Origin: Pseudomonas piscis | GTDB lineage: Bacteria > Pseudomonadota > Gammaproteobacteria > Pseudomonadales > Pseudomonadaceae | Length of the DNA: 64,000 nucleotides | Direction: 5' to 3' | Assembly (NCBI RefSeq): GCF_009380155.1 | Contig: NZ_WHUV01000004.1 | Coordinates: forward strand, 558,001 to 622,000 | Shown: positions 1 to 8,160 of the stretch, piece after piece | How positions within the stretch are numbered: the stretch's first letter is position 1 | How the letters are laid out: each line of letters opens with the position of its first letter | Notes under the pieces: generated by a model | What the model was told of the DNA's origin: nothing | The model's input: the letters and a program-made list of their open reading frames with translations, nothing else | The model's database searches: none | Program-made: the position numbers and the translations under genes

Positions 1-925
1 TCTTGGCCTTGGCGTAGGCCTTCCAGGCCGCGACGAACTTCTGGTTCACCGGGTTATCCACCGACTCGAAGTAGTTCCAGGCGGCGAGGTTGCCCACCAG
101 TGGCTTGGTGTCGATGCCGCGCAGTTCTTCCTCGCCCACCGAGAAGGCCACCACCGGCACCTCGGTGGCCTTCAGGCCCTGGTTGGCCAACTCCTTGTAG
201 AAGGGCACGTTGGAGTCGCCGTTGACCGTGGAGATCACCGCAGTCTTGCCGCCGGCGGCGAACTTCTTGATGCTGGCGACGATGGTCTGGTAGTCGCTGT
301 GGCCGAACGGGGTGTAGACCTCCTCGATGTCCTTGTCGGCCACGCCCTTGGCGTGCAGGAACGAACGCAGGATTTTGTTGGTGGTGCGTGGGTAGACGTA
401 GTCGGTGCCCAGCAGGAAGAAGCGCTTGGCGCTGCCGCCGTCTTCGCTCATCAGGTATTCCACCGCCGGGATCGCCTGCTGGTTGGGGGCGGCTCCGGTG
501 TAGAACACGTTGGGCGACATTTCCTCGCCCTCGTATTGCACCGGGTAGAACAACAGGCCGTTGAGCTCCTCGAACACCGGCAGCACCGATTTGCGCGAGA
601 CCGAGGTCCAGCAGCCGAACACCACCGCGACCTTGTCCTGGCTCAGCAACTGCCGGCCCTTCTCGGCGAACAGCGGCCAATTGGAGGCCGGGTCCACCAC
701 CACCGCCTCCAGTTGCTTGCCGTTGACTCCGCCCTTGGCGTTGATCTCGTCGATGGTCATCAGGGCCATGTCCTTGAGCGAGGTCTCGGAGATCGCCATG
801 GTGCCCGACAGCGAATGCAGGATGCCCACCTTGATGGTCTCGGCGGCCTGGGCGGTCCAGGTCAGGCCCAGGGTGGCAAGAGCGGTCGAGAGGGTGAAAG
901 CCTTGAGCAAGCTACGACGCTTCAT
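1..925 (-). CDS. urtA: Urea/short-chain amide ABC transporter substrate-binding protein, 3' end outside window
   Basis: Periplasmic binding protein that would deliver urea or a short amide to a branched-chain-amino-acid-type ABC transporter. About 308 codons are visible of a family length near 420; the C-terminus lies beyond base 1. The ATG at 923-925 follows a GGAG ribosome site in the minus direction. The N-terminus (MKRRSLLKAFTLS...AQAAE) is a signal peptide with a twin-arginine-like start, followed by the fold opening KVGILHSLSGTMAIS and the segment FGCWTSVSRKSVLP, which I recognise from UrtA/FmdD proteins. UrtA versus an amide-specific FmdD-like protein cannot be settled without the C-terminus and the transporter genes, which should lie to the left. 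Confidence 0.85.
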   Translation of the reverse strand, partial: MKRRSLLKAFTLSTALATLGLTWTAQAAETIKVGILHSLSGTMAISETSLKDMALMTIDEINAKGGVNGKQLEAVVVDPASNWPLFAEKGRQLLSQDKVAVVFGCWTSVSRKSVLPVFEELNGLLFYPVQYEGEEMSPNVFYTGAAPNQQAIPAVEYLMSEDGGSAKRFFLLGTDYVYPRTTNKILRSFLHAKGVADKDIEEVYTPFGHSDYQTIVASIKKFAAGGKTAVISTVNGDSNVPFYKELANQGLKATEVPVVAFSVGEEELRGIDTKPLVGNLAAWNYFESVDNPVNQKFVAAWKAYAKAK

Positions 926-1110
926 TGTGCGATCTCCGTGAACTCTTGGATTTTTAAGAGGCAGATGCGAACCAGTGAAGGGTGTTTTGCAAGGGGTGTG
1001 CCGGGTTGGCCAAGGCATGGAAACGTTGCTTTAACAGCAAGAGTGGGGGCGGTGATGCCCCAAGACGAGGCTTGGGCAAGGGCTGGTGCGCGCGGGTGCT
1101 TCATTGTGGT

Positions 1111-1129
1111 GCTGCCGCTGGGCGGCAGC
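1111..1129. terminator. Hairpin downstream of the repeat-protein gene
   Basis: A perfect 8-bp stem (GCTGCCGC / GCGGCAGC) with a 3-nt loop lies about 20 bases past the stop of the 1148-1456 gene. There is no T-run, so it is a weak terminator candidate or a REP-like hairpin. Confidence 0.35.
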
Positions 1130-1147
1130 GGCGAGCGGCGCAGAGCC

Positions 1148-1456
1148 TTAATTTACGCCGGGGAAGGAGTCGACATATTTGATGGTGAAATCAGGAAAGG
1201 AGTCGACGATCTGGATCTTGTAATCGGGAAAACTGTCGACGACCTTCCACTTGCCCGGCGCGTCGGCAAAGGCGTTGACCTGCTTCACGTTCAGGTCGGG
1301 AAAGGAGTTCACCACCTTGACCTTGTAGTCGGGGAAGCTGTTGACGAACTGGATGTTGCCGTAGATTTTCGAGACATCGACGGAGGTGCCGGCCACGGCG
1401 CCAAGGGAGGTGCCGAGCAGCAAGGCCAGGAGCGCAGTTTTAAGCATGAGACTCAT
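1148..1456 (-). CDS. Small exported protein with 11-residue SFPD repeats (Septknot-like)
   Basis: 102-residue protein with a clear signal peptide (about residues 1-22, MSLMLKTALLALLLG...AVAG). The rest is almost wholly repeats of about 11 residues with consensus hydrophobic-V-(N/D)-S-F-P-D-x-x-(V/I)-(K/Q), starting near residues 37, 48, 59 (degenerate, 13 residues), 72, 83 and 94 (truncated). This alternation of beta-strand and turn resembles the small family predicted to fold as a 7(1) protein knot (Pfam 'Septknot', from memory). No catalytic residue and no cysteine is visible in the mature part. It lies 100 bases past the permease gene and could be co-transcribed, but a REP-like hairpin intervenes. 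The function is unknown. Confidence 0.7.
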   Translation of the reverse strand: MSLMLKTALLALLLGTSLGAVAGTSVDVSKIYGNIQFVNSFPDYKVKVVNSFPDLNVKQVNAFADAPGKWKVVDSFPDYKIQIVDSFPDFTIKYVDSFPGVN

Positions 1457-1516
1457 CCTGAGAGACCGAAGGGCGAGATCTTAATGCATCGCTGCCAGTG
1501 ATGCGGCTGGTTTGTG

Positions 1517-1540
1517 CAGGCACCGGCAAGCCGGTTCCTG
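1517..1540. repeat. REP-like hairpin
   Basis: Imperfect inverted repeat CAGGCACCGGC-AA-GCCGGTTCCTG (11-bp arms, one mismatch). It resembles the common Pseudomonas REP core 'GGAGCCGGCTTGCCGGC'. It lies 16 bases past the permease stop and may also end that transcript. Confidence 0.55.
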
Positions 1541-1556
1541 CCTCCAGGTATCGGAC

Positions 1557-2567
1557 TCAGCGCCGGCGCATCAGACCAATGAAGAACAAGCCGCCGATGG
1601 CCGCGGTGGCCACGCCGATGGGCAGGTCCTCGGGGGCGATCAGGGTTCGCGCGGCGACGTCCACCCACACCAGGAACAGGCTGCCCAGCAGCACGCAGGC
1701 CGGCAGCAATCGACGGTGTTCGGCACCCACCAGGCGCCGGGCGATGTGCGGCACCATCAGCCCGACGAAGCCGATGGAACCGCTGATGGACACCAGCACC
1801 CCGGTCATCAGCGAGGCGATCAGGAATACCTTCAGGCGCACGTTGCGCGCGTTCAGGCCCAGGGTCACGGCGGTCTGCTCGCCGGCCATCAGGGCGTTCA
1901 ATGGCCGGGCCATGCCCAGCAGCAACAGCAACCCGAGGAGCACGCTGATCGCGGGAATCGCCAGCAGCTCCCAGCGCGCCAGGCCCAGGCCGCCGAGCAT
2001 CCAGAACATCACCGCCGAGCTGGCCCGGTGGTCGCCCATGAACAGCAGCAGGTTGGCCACCGCCATCATCACGAACGACACCGCCACCCCGCACAGCAGC
2101 AGGCGGTCGCTGTCCAGGCGACCGCTGCGGGCGGCGATGCCCAGCACCAGGATCATGCTCGCCACGGCGCCGATGAAGGCGGCCAGGGGCAGGGTCAGCA
2201 GGCCGATGACCTGGCCCACGTGCAGGACCACGATCACTGCGCCCAGGGTGGCGCCGGAGGTGACGCCCAGCAGGTGCGGGTCGGCCAGCGGGTTGCGGGT
2301 CACCGCTTGCAGCACCGCGCCGATCAGCGCCAGCCCGGCGCCCACCAGCGCCCCCAGGAGCATGCGCGGCACGCGGATCAGCCAGACGATATGTTCCTGG
2401 CCGGGACTCCAGTCCACCTCGCCCAGGCCCAGGGTCTTGTGCAGCAGGATTCGGCCCACCACGTCCACCGGCACCCGCGCCGGGCCGAAGCCCAGGGACA
2501 GCACGCAAGAGACCAGGAGCAGGCCGGCGAGGGTCAAGAGCAGCCAGCTGTAGCGACGTGTAGTCAT
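1557..2567 (-). CDS. FecCD/BtuC-family ABC transporter permease
   Basis: 336-residue inner-membrane permease of the siderophore/cobalamin/haem family, hydrophobic throughout, with the family segments RVPRMLLGALVGAGLALIGAVLQ, NPLADPHLLGVTSGA and GFVGLMVPHIARRLVG. It would form the channel for a periplasmic-binding-protein-dependent metal-chelate importer. Its start overlaps the binding-protein stop by 4 bases (ATGA at 2564-2567), so the ABC genes are translationally coupled. Family membership suggests an iron chelate, but a Zur-like operator upstream of the receptor gene and synteny with PA2914 of P. aeruginosa (from memory) suggest zinc or a zincophore complex. Confidence 0.9.
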   Translation of the reverse strand: MTTRRYSWLLLTLAGLLLVSCVLSLGFGPARVPVDVVGRILLHKTLGLGEVDWSPGQEHIVWLIRVPRMLLGALVGAGLALIGAVLQAVTRNPLADPHLLGVTSGATLGAVIVVLHVGQVIGLLTLPLAAFIGAVASMILVLGIAARSGRLDSDRLLLCGVAVSFVMMAVANLLLFMGDHRASSAVMFWMLGGLGLARWELLAIPAISVLLGLLLLLGMARPLNALMAGEQTAVTLGLNARNVRLKVFLIASLMTGVLVSISGSIGFVGLMVPHIARRLVGAEHRRLLPACVLLGSLFLVWVDVAARTLIAPEDLPIGVATAAIGGLFFIGLMRRR

Positions 2568-3523
2568 TCGCCGTGGAAACCCTTGGCCAGGGTTTCCACC
2601 GCCAGCACGTTGTCGATGCCGGGGGTGGCCTGCACATAGGGGATGACGATGAAGCGCTGGTTCTTGATGGCGTCGACGCCTTGCAGCGCCGGGTTGTCCA
2701 GCAGGAACTGCTGCTTCTGCTCGGCGGTGACCTCGCTGTAGTCGACGATGACGATCACTTGCGGGTTGCGCTCCACCACGGTCTCCCAGTTGACCCGGGT
2801 CCAGCTGGCCTCGACGTCGTCGAGGATGTTGCGCCCGCCGGCAGCGTCGATCAGCGCTTGGGGCATGCCCAGGCGGCCGGAGGTCATGGCCCGGTCTTCG
2901 CCGCTGTCGTAGAGGAATACCTGGGGTTTTTCCGCGGGCAGGTCCTGTTGCACCTGGGCCACCTGCTCCTGCATCTGGGCGATCAGCGCATTGGCGCGAT
3001 CCTGCACGTCGAAGATCCGGCCGAGGTTGCGCAGGTCGTTGTAGGTATCGTCGAGACTGGCGGCCGGGCGCTTCATCACGAAAGCGCAGGACTCGGTCAA
3101 CTCATAGACATTGATGCCCAGGGGCGCCAGGGTCTGCGGGGTCAGGTCGCCGCCCACGCGCATGCCGTAGTCCCAGCCGGCGAACAGGAAGTCGACGTTG
3201 GCATTGAGCAGGGTCTCCACCGACGGGTACTTGGCCGCCAGCTCCGGCAGGCCGTCCAGCAGGGCGCTCATCTGTGGGGTCACGGCCTTCCAGCCGCTGA
3301 TTCCGCTGTAGCCCACCATGCGCGATTTGAGCCCCAGGGCGAGCATCATCTGGGTCATGTTGATGTCGTGGCTCAGGGCATGCGTGGGCGCTTGCTTGAA
3401 GGTCACTTCGCGGTTGCAGCTGGTGATGGTCAATGGGTAGCGGGTGGCCTCGGCGAAGGCCTGGGCGGCCCCCAGTGACAGGGCCAGGAGCAGGCTGGAG
3501 CGAAGCAGGGAGCGCAAGGTCAT
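2564..3523 (-). CDS. Periplasmic metal-chelate binding protein (BtuF/FecB-like)
   Basis: 319-residue binding protein with a signal peptide (residues 1 to about 25, ending AQAFAEA), then the Peripla_BP_2 layout: two lobes joined by a long helix. Recognisable segments are YPLTITSCNREVTF near the N-terminus, YPSVETLLNANVDFLFAGW in the first lobe and NPQVIVIVDYSE in the second. No His-rich loop of the ZnuA type is present, so if the system imports zinc it probably binds a zinc chelate. The ATG at 3521-3523 sits in the ATGA overlap with the ATPase gene; in-frame codons extending upstream of it lie inside that gene. It belongs to the permease-binding protein-ATPase operon. Confidence 0.85.
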   Translation of the reverse strand: MTLRSLLRSSLLLALSLGAAQAFAEATRYPLTITSCNREVTFKQAPTHALSHDINMTQMMLALGLKSRMVGYSGISGWKAVTPQMSALLDGLPELAAKYPSVETLLNANVDFLFAGWDYGMRVGGDLTPQTLAPLGINVYELTESCAFVMKRPAASLDDTYNDLRNLGRIFDVQDRANALIAQMQEQVAQVQQDLPAEKPQVFLYDSGEDRAMTSGRLGMPQALIDAAGGRNILDDVEASWTRVNWETVVERNPQVIVIVDYSEVTAEQKQQFLLDNPALQGVDAIKNQRFIVIPYVQATPGIDNVLAVETLAKGFHGE

Positions 3524-4308
3524 GGTTGGGTGATCCAGGTGATTCGTGGGTAGCCGGACAGGGGGTGGGCATCGATCAGCGCCTCGACGCCGAAGACGTT
3601 GCGCAGCAACTCGACTGTGAGCACTTCGCCGGGAGTGCCGCTGGCGACGATGCGTCCGTGGTCGAGGACGTACAACCGGTCGCAGAAGGCCGCGGCCAGG
3701 TTCAGGTCGTGGATGCTGGCCAGGGTGCCGATGCCCAGGCGCTTGACCCGTTGCAGCAGTTCCAGCTGGTAGCGCGGGTCGAGGTGGTTGGTCGGCTCGT
3801 CGAGGATCAGCAACTGCGGTTGCTGGGCAAGGGCCCGGGCCAGGATCACCCGTTGTTTTTCCCCGCCCGACAGGGTCGCGAAGGCATGCTCCTCGAAGCC
3901 CAGCAGACCCACGGATTCCAGGGCCTCGCGGGCGATGGCATGGTCGTGCCGGGTGTCGCCGTCGAACAGGCCCTTGTGTGGGGTGCGGCCCATGGCGACC
4001 ACCTCCTGCACAGTGAGGCCGAAGGCATCGGGAAACTCCTGGAGCACCACGGCGATGCGTTGTGCGCACCAGCGTGGCGACTGCTTCCAGACATTCTGGT
4101 GGGCCAGTTGCACCTCGCCCTGCTGCGGCTTGCTGAAGCGATAGGCGCAGCGCAGCAGGCTGGTCTTGCCGCTGCCATTGGGCCCGATCAGGCCGACGAA
4201 CTCCCCGGCCTGCACGTGCAGGTTGGCCTCACGCAGTTGGAACTGGTGGTGGCAGTGGCCCTGGCCCAGGGGGCTCCAGGCCAGGTCGAGGAGGTTCAGC
4301 GAGGTCAT
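3520..4308 (-). CDS. ABC transporter ATP-binding protein (FecE/BtuD-like)
   Basis: 262-residue ATPase energising the FecCD-type importer. Visible motifs are Walker A GPNGSGKTS, signature LSGGEKQR, Walker B LLILDEPTNHLD and the switch histidine in SIHDLN. I chose the ATG at 4306-4308 (MTSLNLLDLAWSP) because it begins at the usual distance before the first strand; the 35 upstream in-frame codons give a low-complexity Arg/Ser/Pro stretch running into the receptor gene. The stop overlaps the start of the binding-protein gene (ATGA). Confidence 0.9.
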   Translation of the reverse strand: MTSLNLLDLAWSPLGQGHCHHQFQLREANLHVQAGEFVGLIGPNGSGKTSLLRCAYRFSKPQQGEVQLAHQNVWKQSPRWCAQRIAVVLQEFPDAFGLTVQEVVAMGRTPHKGLFDGDTRHDHAIAREALESVGLLGFEEHAFATLSGGEKQRVILARALAQQPQLLILDEPTNHLDPRYQLELLQRVKRLGIGTLASIHDLNLAAAFCDRLYVLDHGRIVASGTPGEVLTVELLRNVFGVEALIDAHPLSGYPRITWITQP

Positions 4309-4345
4309 GCCTTGTCCGTGTGGTTGCCGGTGGTCCGGCAAGGGT

Positions 4346-6484
4346 TCAGAAGCGATAGTCGGCGGTGACGAAGAACGAGCGCGGCTCGCCGAGTATCCAT
4401 TGCTGGCCGTCATTGTATTGGCTTTGGGCGTACTGGCGGTCGAACAGATTGTTCAATTGCAGGCCCAGGGTGGTATTGCGCAAGGCTTGCCACGAGATGT
4501 TGGCGTCCACCACGGTGTAGCTGGGCAGCTGGTTGCGGTTGGCCATGTCGGCGTAGCGCGCATCCACGTAGCGCACCCCGGCGCCGGCCTGCAGGTCGTC
4601 GTTGATGGCCTTGCTCAGCCACAGGTTGGCGGTGCGCCGTGGCACGTCCACCGGGCGCTTGCCATCGCGAGAGACTGGCTGGTTATCCACAATCTGGGTG
4701 AAGTCATCGTACTGGGCACGAACGATGGCGGCATTGGCCTGCAGTTGCCAGGCGTGGGGCAGTTGCAGGTCCAGGCTGGCCTCCAGGCCATTGGAGGATT
4801 GCTGGCCTACTTGATCCTTGCGGGGCGCAACCCCGGGAACTTGAGGCACATCTATCAGCAGCTTCTTCTTGACGATGTGGTAGGCCGCCAGGGTCCATTC
4901 GCCGCGCTGGTCCCAGAACATCTGCTTGAGGCCGATCTCGGTCTGCTTGGCGGTGGACAGGTCGAATTGCTGCTGATCCGGACTCAGGGAAATCAATCCG
5001 CCGACACCATCGGTGCTGGTGGAGTATTGGCCGTACAGGGAGGTGTCCGGGGTGACGGCGAACACCAGGCCGGCCTTCCAGTTGTTGCCGGTCAGGGTCT
5101 TGTCGCTCTGGCTGCCGTCCTTCAAGTCATCGCGATCGATATGCGCATAGTCACGGCGCACACCGGTCACCAGGGACCAGCGCTCGCTGAGTTGCAGGCG
5201 GTTTTCGGCGAAGACCGACATCTGCCTGGTGGTGGTCTTGAACTGATCGCGGTAGGGGCTGTTGCTGATGAACTCGCCTTTGGCTGGGTGGTACAGGTCG
5301 ATGGGGTCACCATGGGTGGTGACGTCATCGAAGGGCGAGTTGCTCTTCATATGGAAGCGGATGCGGTTGTAGTCCATCCCGACCAGGGTCTGGCTGTCGA
5401 GGCCGAACAGCGAGTGCTTGAGGGTGAAGGTCTGGCGATCGCCCACCTGTTCCTGCTGGTGGCCGATACCGAAGTAGCCGCTGCGGCTCAGTTGCCGGTC
5501 CGTCGTGTTCCAGTTGTAGTTCTCGGCGTTCTGCCAGCGGCGCTGGGCCTTGAGGTAGTACAGCTCGTTGCTGGCGCTGAGGTTATCGGAAATCTGCCAC
5601 TCGCTGGTCAGGCGGGTCCACTGGTCGTTGTAGTGCTGCTTGTCGTTGCTGACGTTGTAGTTCTTGTCCCGCAGGCGCTTGTGCAAGCGCCCGTCGATCA
5701 GCGGCGTGCCGAAGTAGTTCATCGGGTTCTGGTCGCCGTAGTCGTGGGCCAGGGTGAAGGCCAGGTCATCGCGGGCCTGCCAGCGCAGGGCGGCGCTGAC
5801 GAAATCCCCTGAGGAATCGCCACGGTCGACCCAGCCGTTGCTGCGTTCGCGATTGAGGTTGAGCCGGTAGCTCAGGCTGTCGCTCAGCGAACCGCCACTG
5901 TCCAGGGCCTGTTGCTGGCGATCGAAGGAGCCGTAGCCCAAGCGCAGGTGGTTCTCGATCTCGCCACTGAAGGGCTTCTTGGGGATGGTGTTGATCACCG
6001 CGCCAGTGGCGCCTTCGCCGTACAGCACCGAGGCCGGGCCGCGCAGTACGTCGACCCGTTCCACGGCCCAGCTGTTCACCGGAAAGGTCACGGTGCCCAT
6101 GCCGGTATACATGCGGTTGCCATCGTAGAGTTGCATCACCGAACTCTGCCCGGTGAAGCCCCGGGCCGACAACGAGGTGCCGCCGTCCCCGGGGGTGCCG
6201 GTGCGGCTGATGCCGGCGCTGCGCGATACCGCGTCCTGGATGCTGCGATCGCCCCGGGCGCGGATGCGCTCGCCACTCAGGCTGTCGGTGCTGGCCGGGG
6301 TTTCCAGGGCGCTCAGGCCCAGGCGTGAACCAGCGGTGGTCGGGGTCCTCAGGCTGACGCTGTCGTTGCTGTCGTTGGCTGCGGCAGAGATGGTGCCGGT
6401 GGGCAGGGTCAGGGCGGCATCGTCGGCCTGGGACAGGGACGGCAGGGCGAGCAGGCAGAGACTGGACAGCAGGTACTTGTTCAT
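4346..6484 (-). CDS. TonB-dependent outer-membrane receptor, probably Zur-regulated
   Basis: 712-residue receptor: signal peptide (residues 1-20, ending LSQA), plug domain from about 65 (SIQDAVSRSAGISRTG; LSARGFTGQSSVMQLYDG; VERVDVLRGPASVLYG) and a 22-strand-type barrel ending in aromatic F (TADYRF). The general look is FhuA/FhuE-like (ferrisiderophore), and no extra N-terminal signalling domain is present. The gene sits 37 bases ahead of the ABC genes in the same direction. A 17-bp inverted repeat like Zur operators lies 71 bases upstream of the start, and the neighbourhood matches PA2911-PA2914, which I recall as induced by zinc starvation. Zinc or zincophore uptake is therefore my preferred role, by inference. 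Confidence 0.85.
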   Translation of the reverse strand: MNKYLLSSLCLLALPSLSQADDAALTLPTGTISAAANDSNDSVSLRTPTTAGSRLGLSALETPASTDSLSGERIRARGDRSIQDAVSRSAGISRTGTPGDGGTSLSARGFTGQSSVMQLYDGNRMYTGMGTVTFPVNSWAVERVDVLRGPASVLYGEGATGAVINTIPKKPFSGEIENHLRLGYGSFDRQQQALDSGGSLSDSLSYRLNLNRERSNGWVDRGDSSGDFVSAALRWQARDDLAFTLAHDYGDQNPMNYFGTPLIDGRLHKRLRDKNYNVSNDKQHYNDQWTRLTSEWQISDNLSASNELYYLKAQRRWQNAENYNWNTTDRQLSRSGYFGIGHQQEQVGDRQTFTLKHSLFGLDSQTLVGMDYNRIRFHMKSNSPFDDVTTHGDPIDLYHPAKGEFISNSPYRDQFKTTTRQMSVFAENRLQLSERWSLVTGVRRDYAHIDRDDLKDGSQSDKTLTGNNWKAGLVFAVTPDTSLYGQYSTSTDGVGGLISLSPDQQQFDLSTAKQTEIGLKQMFWDQRGEWTLAAYHIVKKKLLIDVPQVPGVAPRKDQVGQQSSNGLEASLDLQLPHAWQLQANAAIVRAQYDDFTQIVDNQPVSRDGKRPVDVPRRTANLWLSKAINDDLQAGAGVRYVDARYADMANRNQLPSYTVVDANISWQALRNTTLGLQLNNLFDRQYAQSQYNDGQQWILGEPRSFFVTADYRF

Positions 6485-6554
6485 CGGGGCGGTGAATCGC
6501 TTCTTCGAGAGGGTTGCCCACAGTGGGGGGCTGCGGGCAAGGAGCTTACATCAA

Positions 6555-6571
6555 GTGTTATAAAGTAACAC
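6555..6571. promoter_or_regulatory. Zur-like operator upstream of the TonB receptor
   Basis: GTGTTATAAAGTAACAC is an inverted repeat with 6-bp arms (GTGTTA / TAACAC) around 5 bases. It contains the TGTTATA...TAACA core of gammaproteobacterial Zur boxes; against the 23-position E. coli consensus as I remember it, about 15 of 22 defined positions agree. It sits 71 bases before the receptor start in AT-rich sequence where a promoter is expected. A Fur box fits worse because there is no GATAAT-type hexamer array. Confidence 0.6.
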
Positions 6572-6637
6572 TATATCTGTGCGCGGCTAAAGCGCGGGGA
6601 TTGTACAGAGCCCTCTGCAATGCGCATCTCGGCTGAT

Positions 6638-8020
6638 TCATGTGGAAGATGAGGCAGATTCAGGATCGCGGTTCCAGCGCGAGAGCACCAGGCGATCCAG
6701 CAACCACACCACCACCAGCGAGGCGCCTACCAGGGGAAAGGTCACGGCCAGCAGGGCGATGACCAGCATCGCGGTTTTCCAGCGTGGCAGATCGTGGCGC
6801 AGCGGCGGCACCCCGAGACGGCCGGCGGGGCGACGCTGCCACCACATGACGATGCCGCTCACCGCACCCAGAAGGATCATCAGGCACACCACCAGCACCA
6901 CCAGCTGGTTGAAGCGGCCGAACATCTTGCCCTCGTGCAGCATCACGCCCAGCTCGGTGGCCCGGGCCACATTGCTGTAGTGCTGCCAGCGCACATCGGC
7001 CAGGACCTTGCCGGTGTACTGGTCGACATGCAGCGTGGCGTCGTTGCGCGGGTCGTCGGCGAACAGGGCGATGGTGAACACCCCGGTGGCGCTGCTGGGC
7101 AGGGTGATGCTGTAGCCGGGCTCGACCTGGCGCTGGCGAGCAATGTCCTGGACCTGTTGCAAGCTGATGGCCGGGGCTGCCGGGGCCGCTGCGGCCATGG
7201 CATGGCCCATGTGCTCGGCATGGTCGCCGGACATCGGCATCGGCGTGTTCTCCAGGGCCCAGGGCACGGTCTGGCGGGTGGCGCTGTTGAGCTCGCCGGC
7301 CTGCTGGTCGGAGGTCGGTACGTCGTTCCACATGGCCACCGGGAAGCGGTTCCACAGGTCGGCGTACTGCCTGCCCCAGAAGCCGGTCCAGCTCATGCCG
7401 CTGAGCAGCATCAACAGCAGGAAGGCCGCGCCCCAGAACCCCAGCACGCCATGCAGGTCGCGCCAGAACAGCCGGCCCCGGGCATTCAGGCGTGGCCATA
7501 GCACGCCTGCCGAAGACTTGCCCCGTGGCCACCACAGGTACAGGCCCGAGACCACCAGGACGATGCCCCAGCTGGCCGCCAGCTCCACCAGCCGGTCGCC
7601 GACGGTGCCGATCATCAGCTCGCCGTGAATGGCCCGGGCCACCGCTTGCAGGTTGCGCTTGGCATCCTGCTCGCCGAGTACGTCGCCATGGTAGGGATCG
7701 ATGAAGACGTTGAGTTCCTGGCCTTTGTGCTGCACCACGAACTGGGCGCTGCGCCCGGCATCCACAGGTGGCAGGTACTGCTTGATATGGCCCTGGGGAT
7801 AGGCCGCCTGGACCCGTTGCAGCAGTTCGTCGGCCGCCAGGCTGTGCTGCCCGGCGGGGACCTTGAGCAAGCTGGGGTACATCAGTGGATCGAGTTGCGG
7901 TTTGAACAGGTAGACGATACCGGTCAGGGCCAGCATCACCATGAAAGGGGCGACGAACAGCCCGGCGTAGAAATGCCAGCGCCAGGCCAGGTTGTAGAAA
8001 GACACTTTGGGTCGGTTCAT
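6638..8020 (-). CDS. PepSY-associated transmembrane protein (PiuB/FpvG-like)
   Basis: 460-residue inner-membrane protein with the PepSY_TM layout: a first membrane helix at about residues 15-38 (WHFYAGLFVAPFMVMLALTG), a periplasmic PepSY-like domain (FVVQHKGQELNVFIDPYHGDVLG), further helices near 160-180 and 210-230, a His/Met-bearing loop (HAEHMGHAM, about 265-275), a second PepSY-like segment and a C-terminal helix pair. Relatives act in ferrisiderophore reduction or accompany metal receptors. Here it follows the copper receptor oprC by about 140 bases on the same strand, so a role in periplasmic copper or iron reduction is plausible but unproven. Confidence 0.8.
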   Translation of the reverse strand: MNRPKVSFYNLAWRWHFYAGLFVAPFMVMLALTGIVYLFKPQLDPLMYPSLLKVPAGQHSLAADELLQRVQAAYPQGHIKQYLPPVDAGRSAQFVVQHKGQELNVFIDPYHGDVLGEQDAKRNLQAVARAIHGELMIGTVGDRLVELAASWGIVLVVSGLYLWWPRGKSSAGVLWPRLNARGRLFWRDLHGVLGFWGAAFLLLMLLSGMSWTGFWGRQYADLWNRFPVAMWNDVPTSDQQAGELNSATRQTVPWALENTPMPMSGDHAEHMGHAMAAAAPAAPAISLQQVQDIARQRQVEPGYSITLPSSATGVFTIALFADDPRNDATLHVDQYTGKVLADVRWQHYSNVARATELGVMLHEGKMFGRFNQLVVLVVCLMILLGAVSGIVMWWQRRPAGRLGVPPLRHDLPRWKTAMLVIALLAVTFPLVGASLVVVWLLDRLVLSRWNRDPESASSST

Positions 8021-8118
8021 CGGGAAGCGCTCCGCAAGGCTGTGGATCTGTCGTTATGGGTGGCTCCTGCAACCACTGCTGAGGGCCCTGCGGGCCTTGT
8101 CGCAGCCTCGCCAGCTCG

Positions 8119-8151
8119 GCAGCGGCTACAGGTGCCTGGTGTAGCCGCTGC
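8119..8151. repeat. Strong hairpin after oprC, part of a REP-like intergenic repeat
   Basis: Perfect 12-bp inverted repeat GCAGCGGCTACA / TGTAGCCGCTGC with a 9-nt loop, ten bases past the oprC stop. The adjoining sequence (8084-8118) holds a second GGCCC/GGGCC stem. This GTAGCCGCTGC-type block is familiar from Pseudomonas intergenic repeats. It may end or stabilise the oprC message before the PepSY gene. Confidence 0.6.
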
Positions 8152-8160
8152 AACGGTTCG

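Noticed and set aside
3524..4069. In-frame extension of the binding-protein gene through the ATPase gene, suggesting a fusion
   Set aside because: The extension is Arg/Pro-rich and out of frame with the intact ATPase; the signal peptide starts at 3523.
4166..5812. Long plus-strand open frame opposite the TonB receptor and ATPase genes
   Set aside because: It crosses two supported minus-strand genes and has shadow-type composition.
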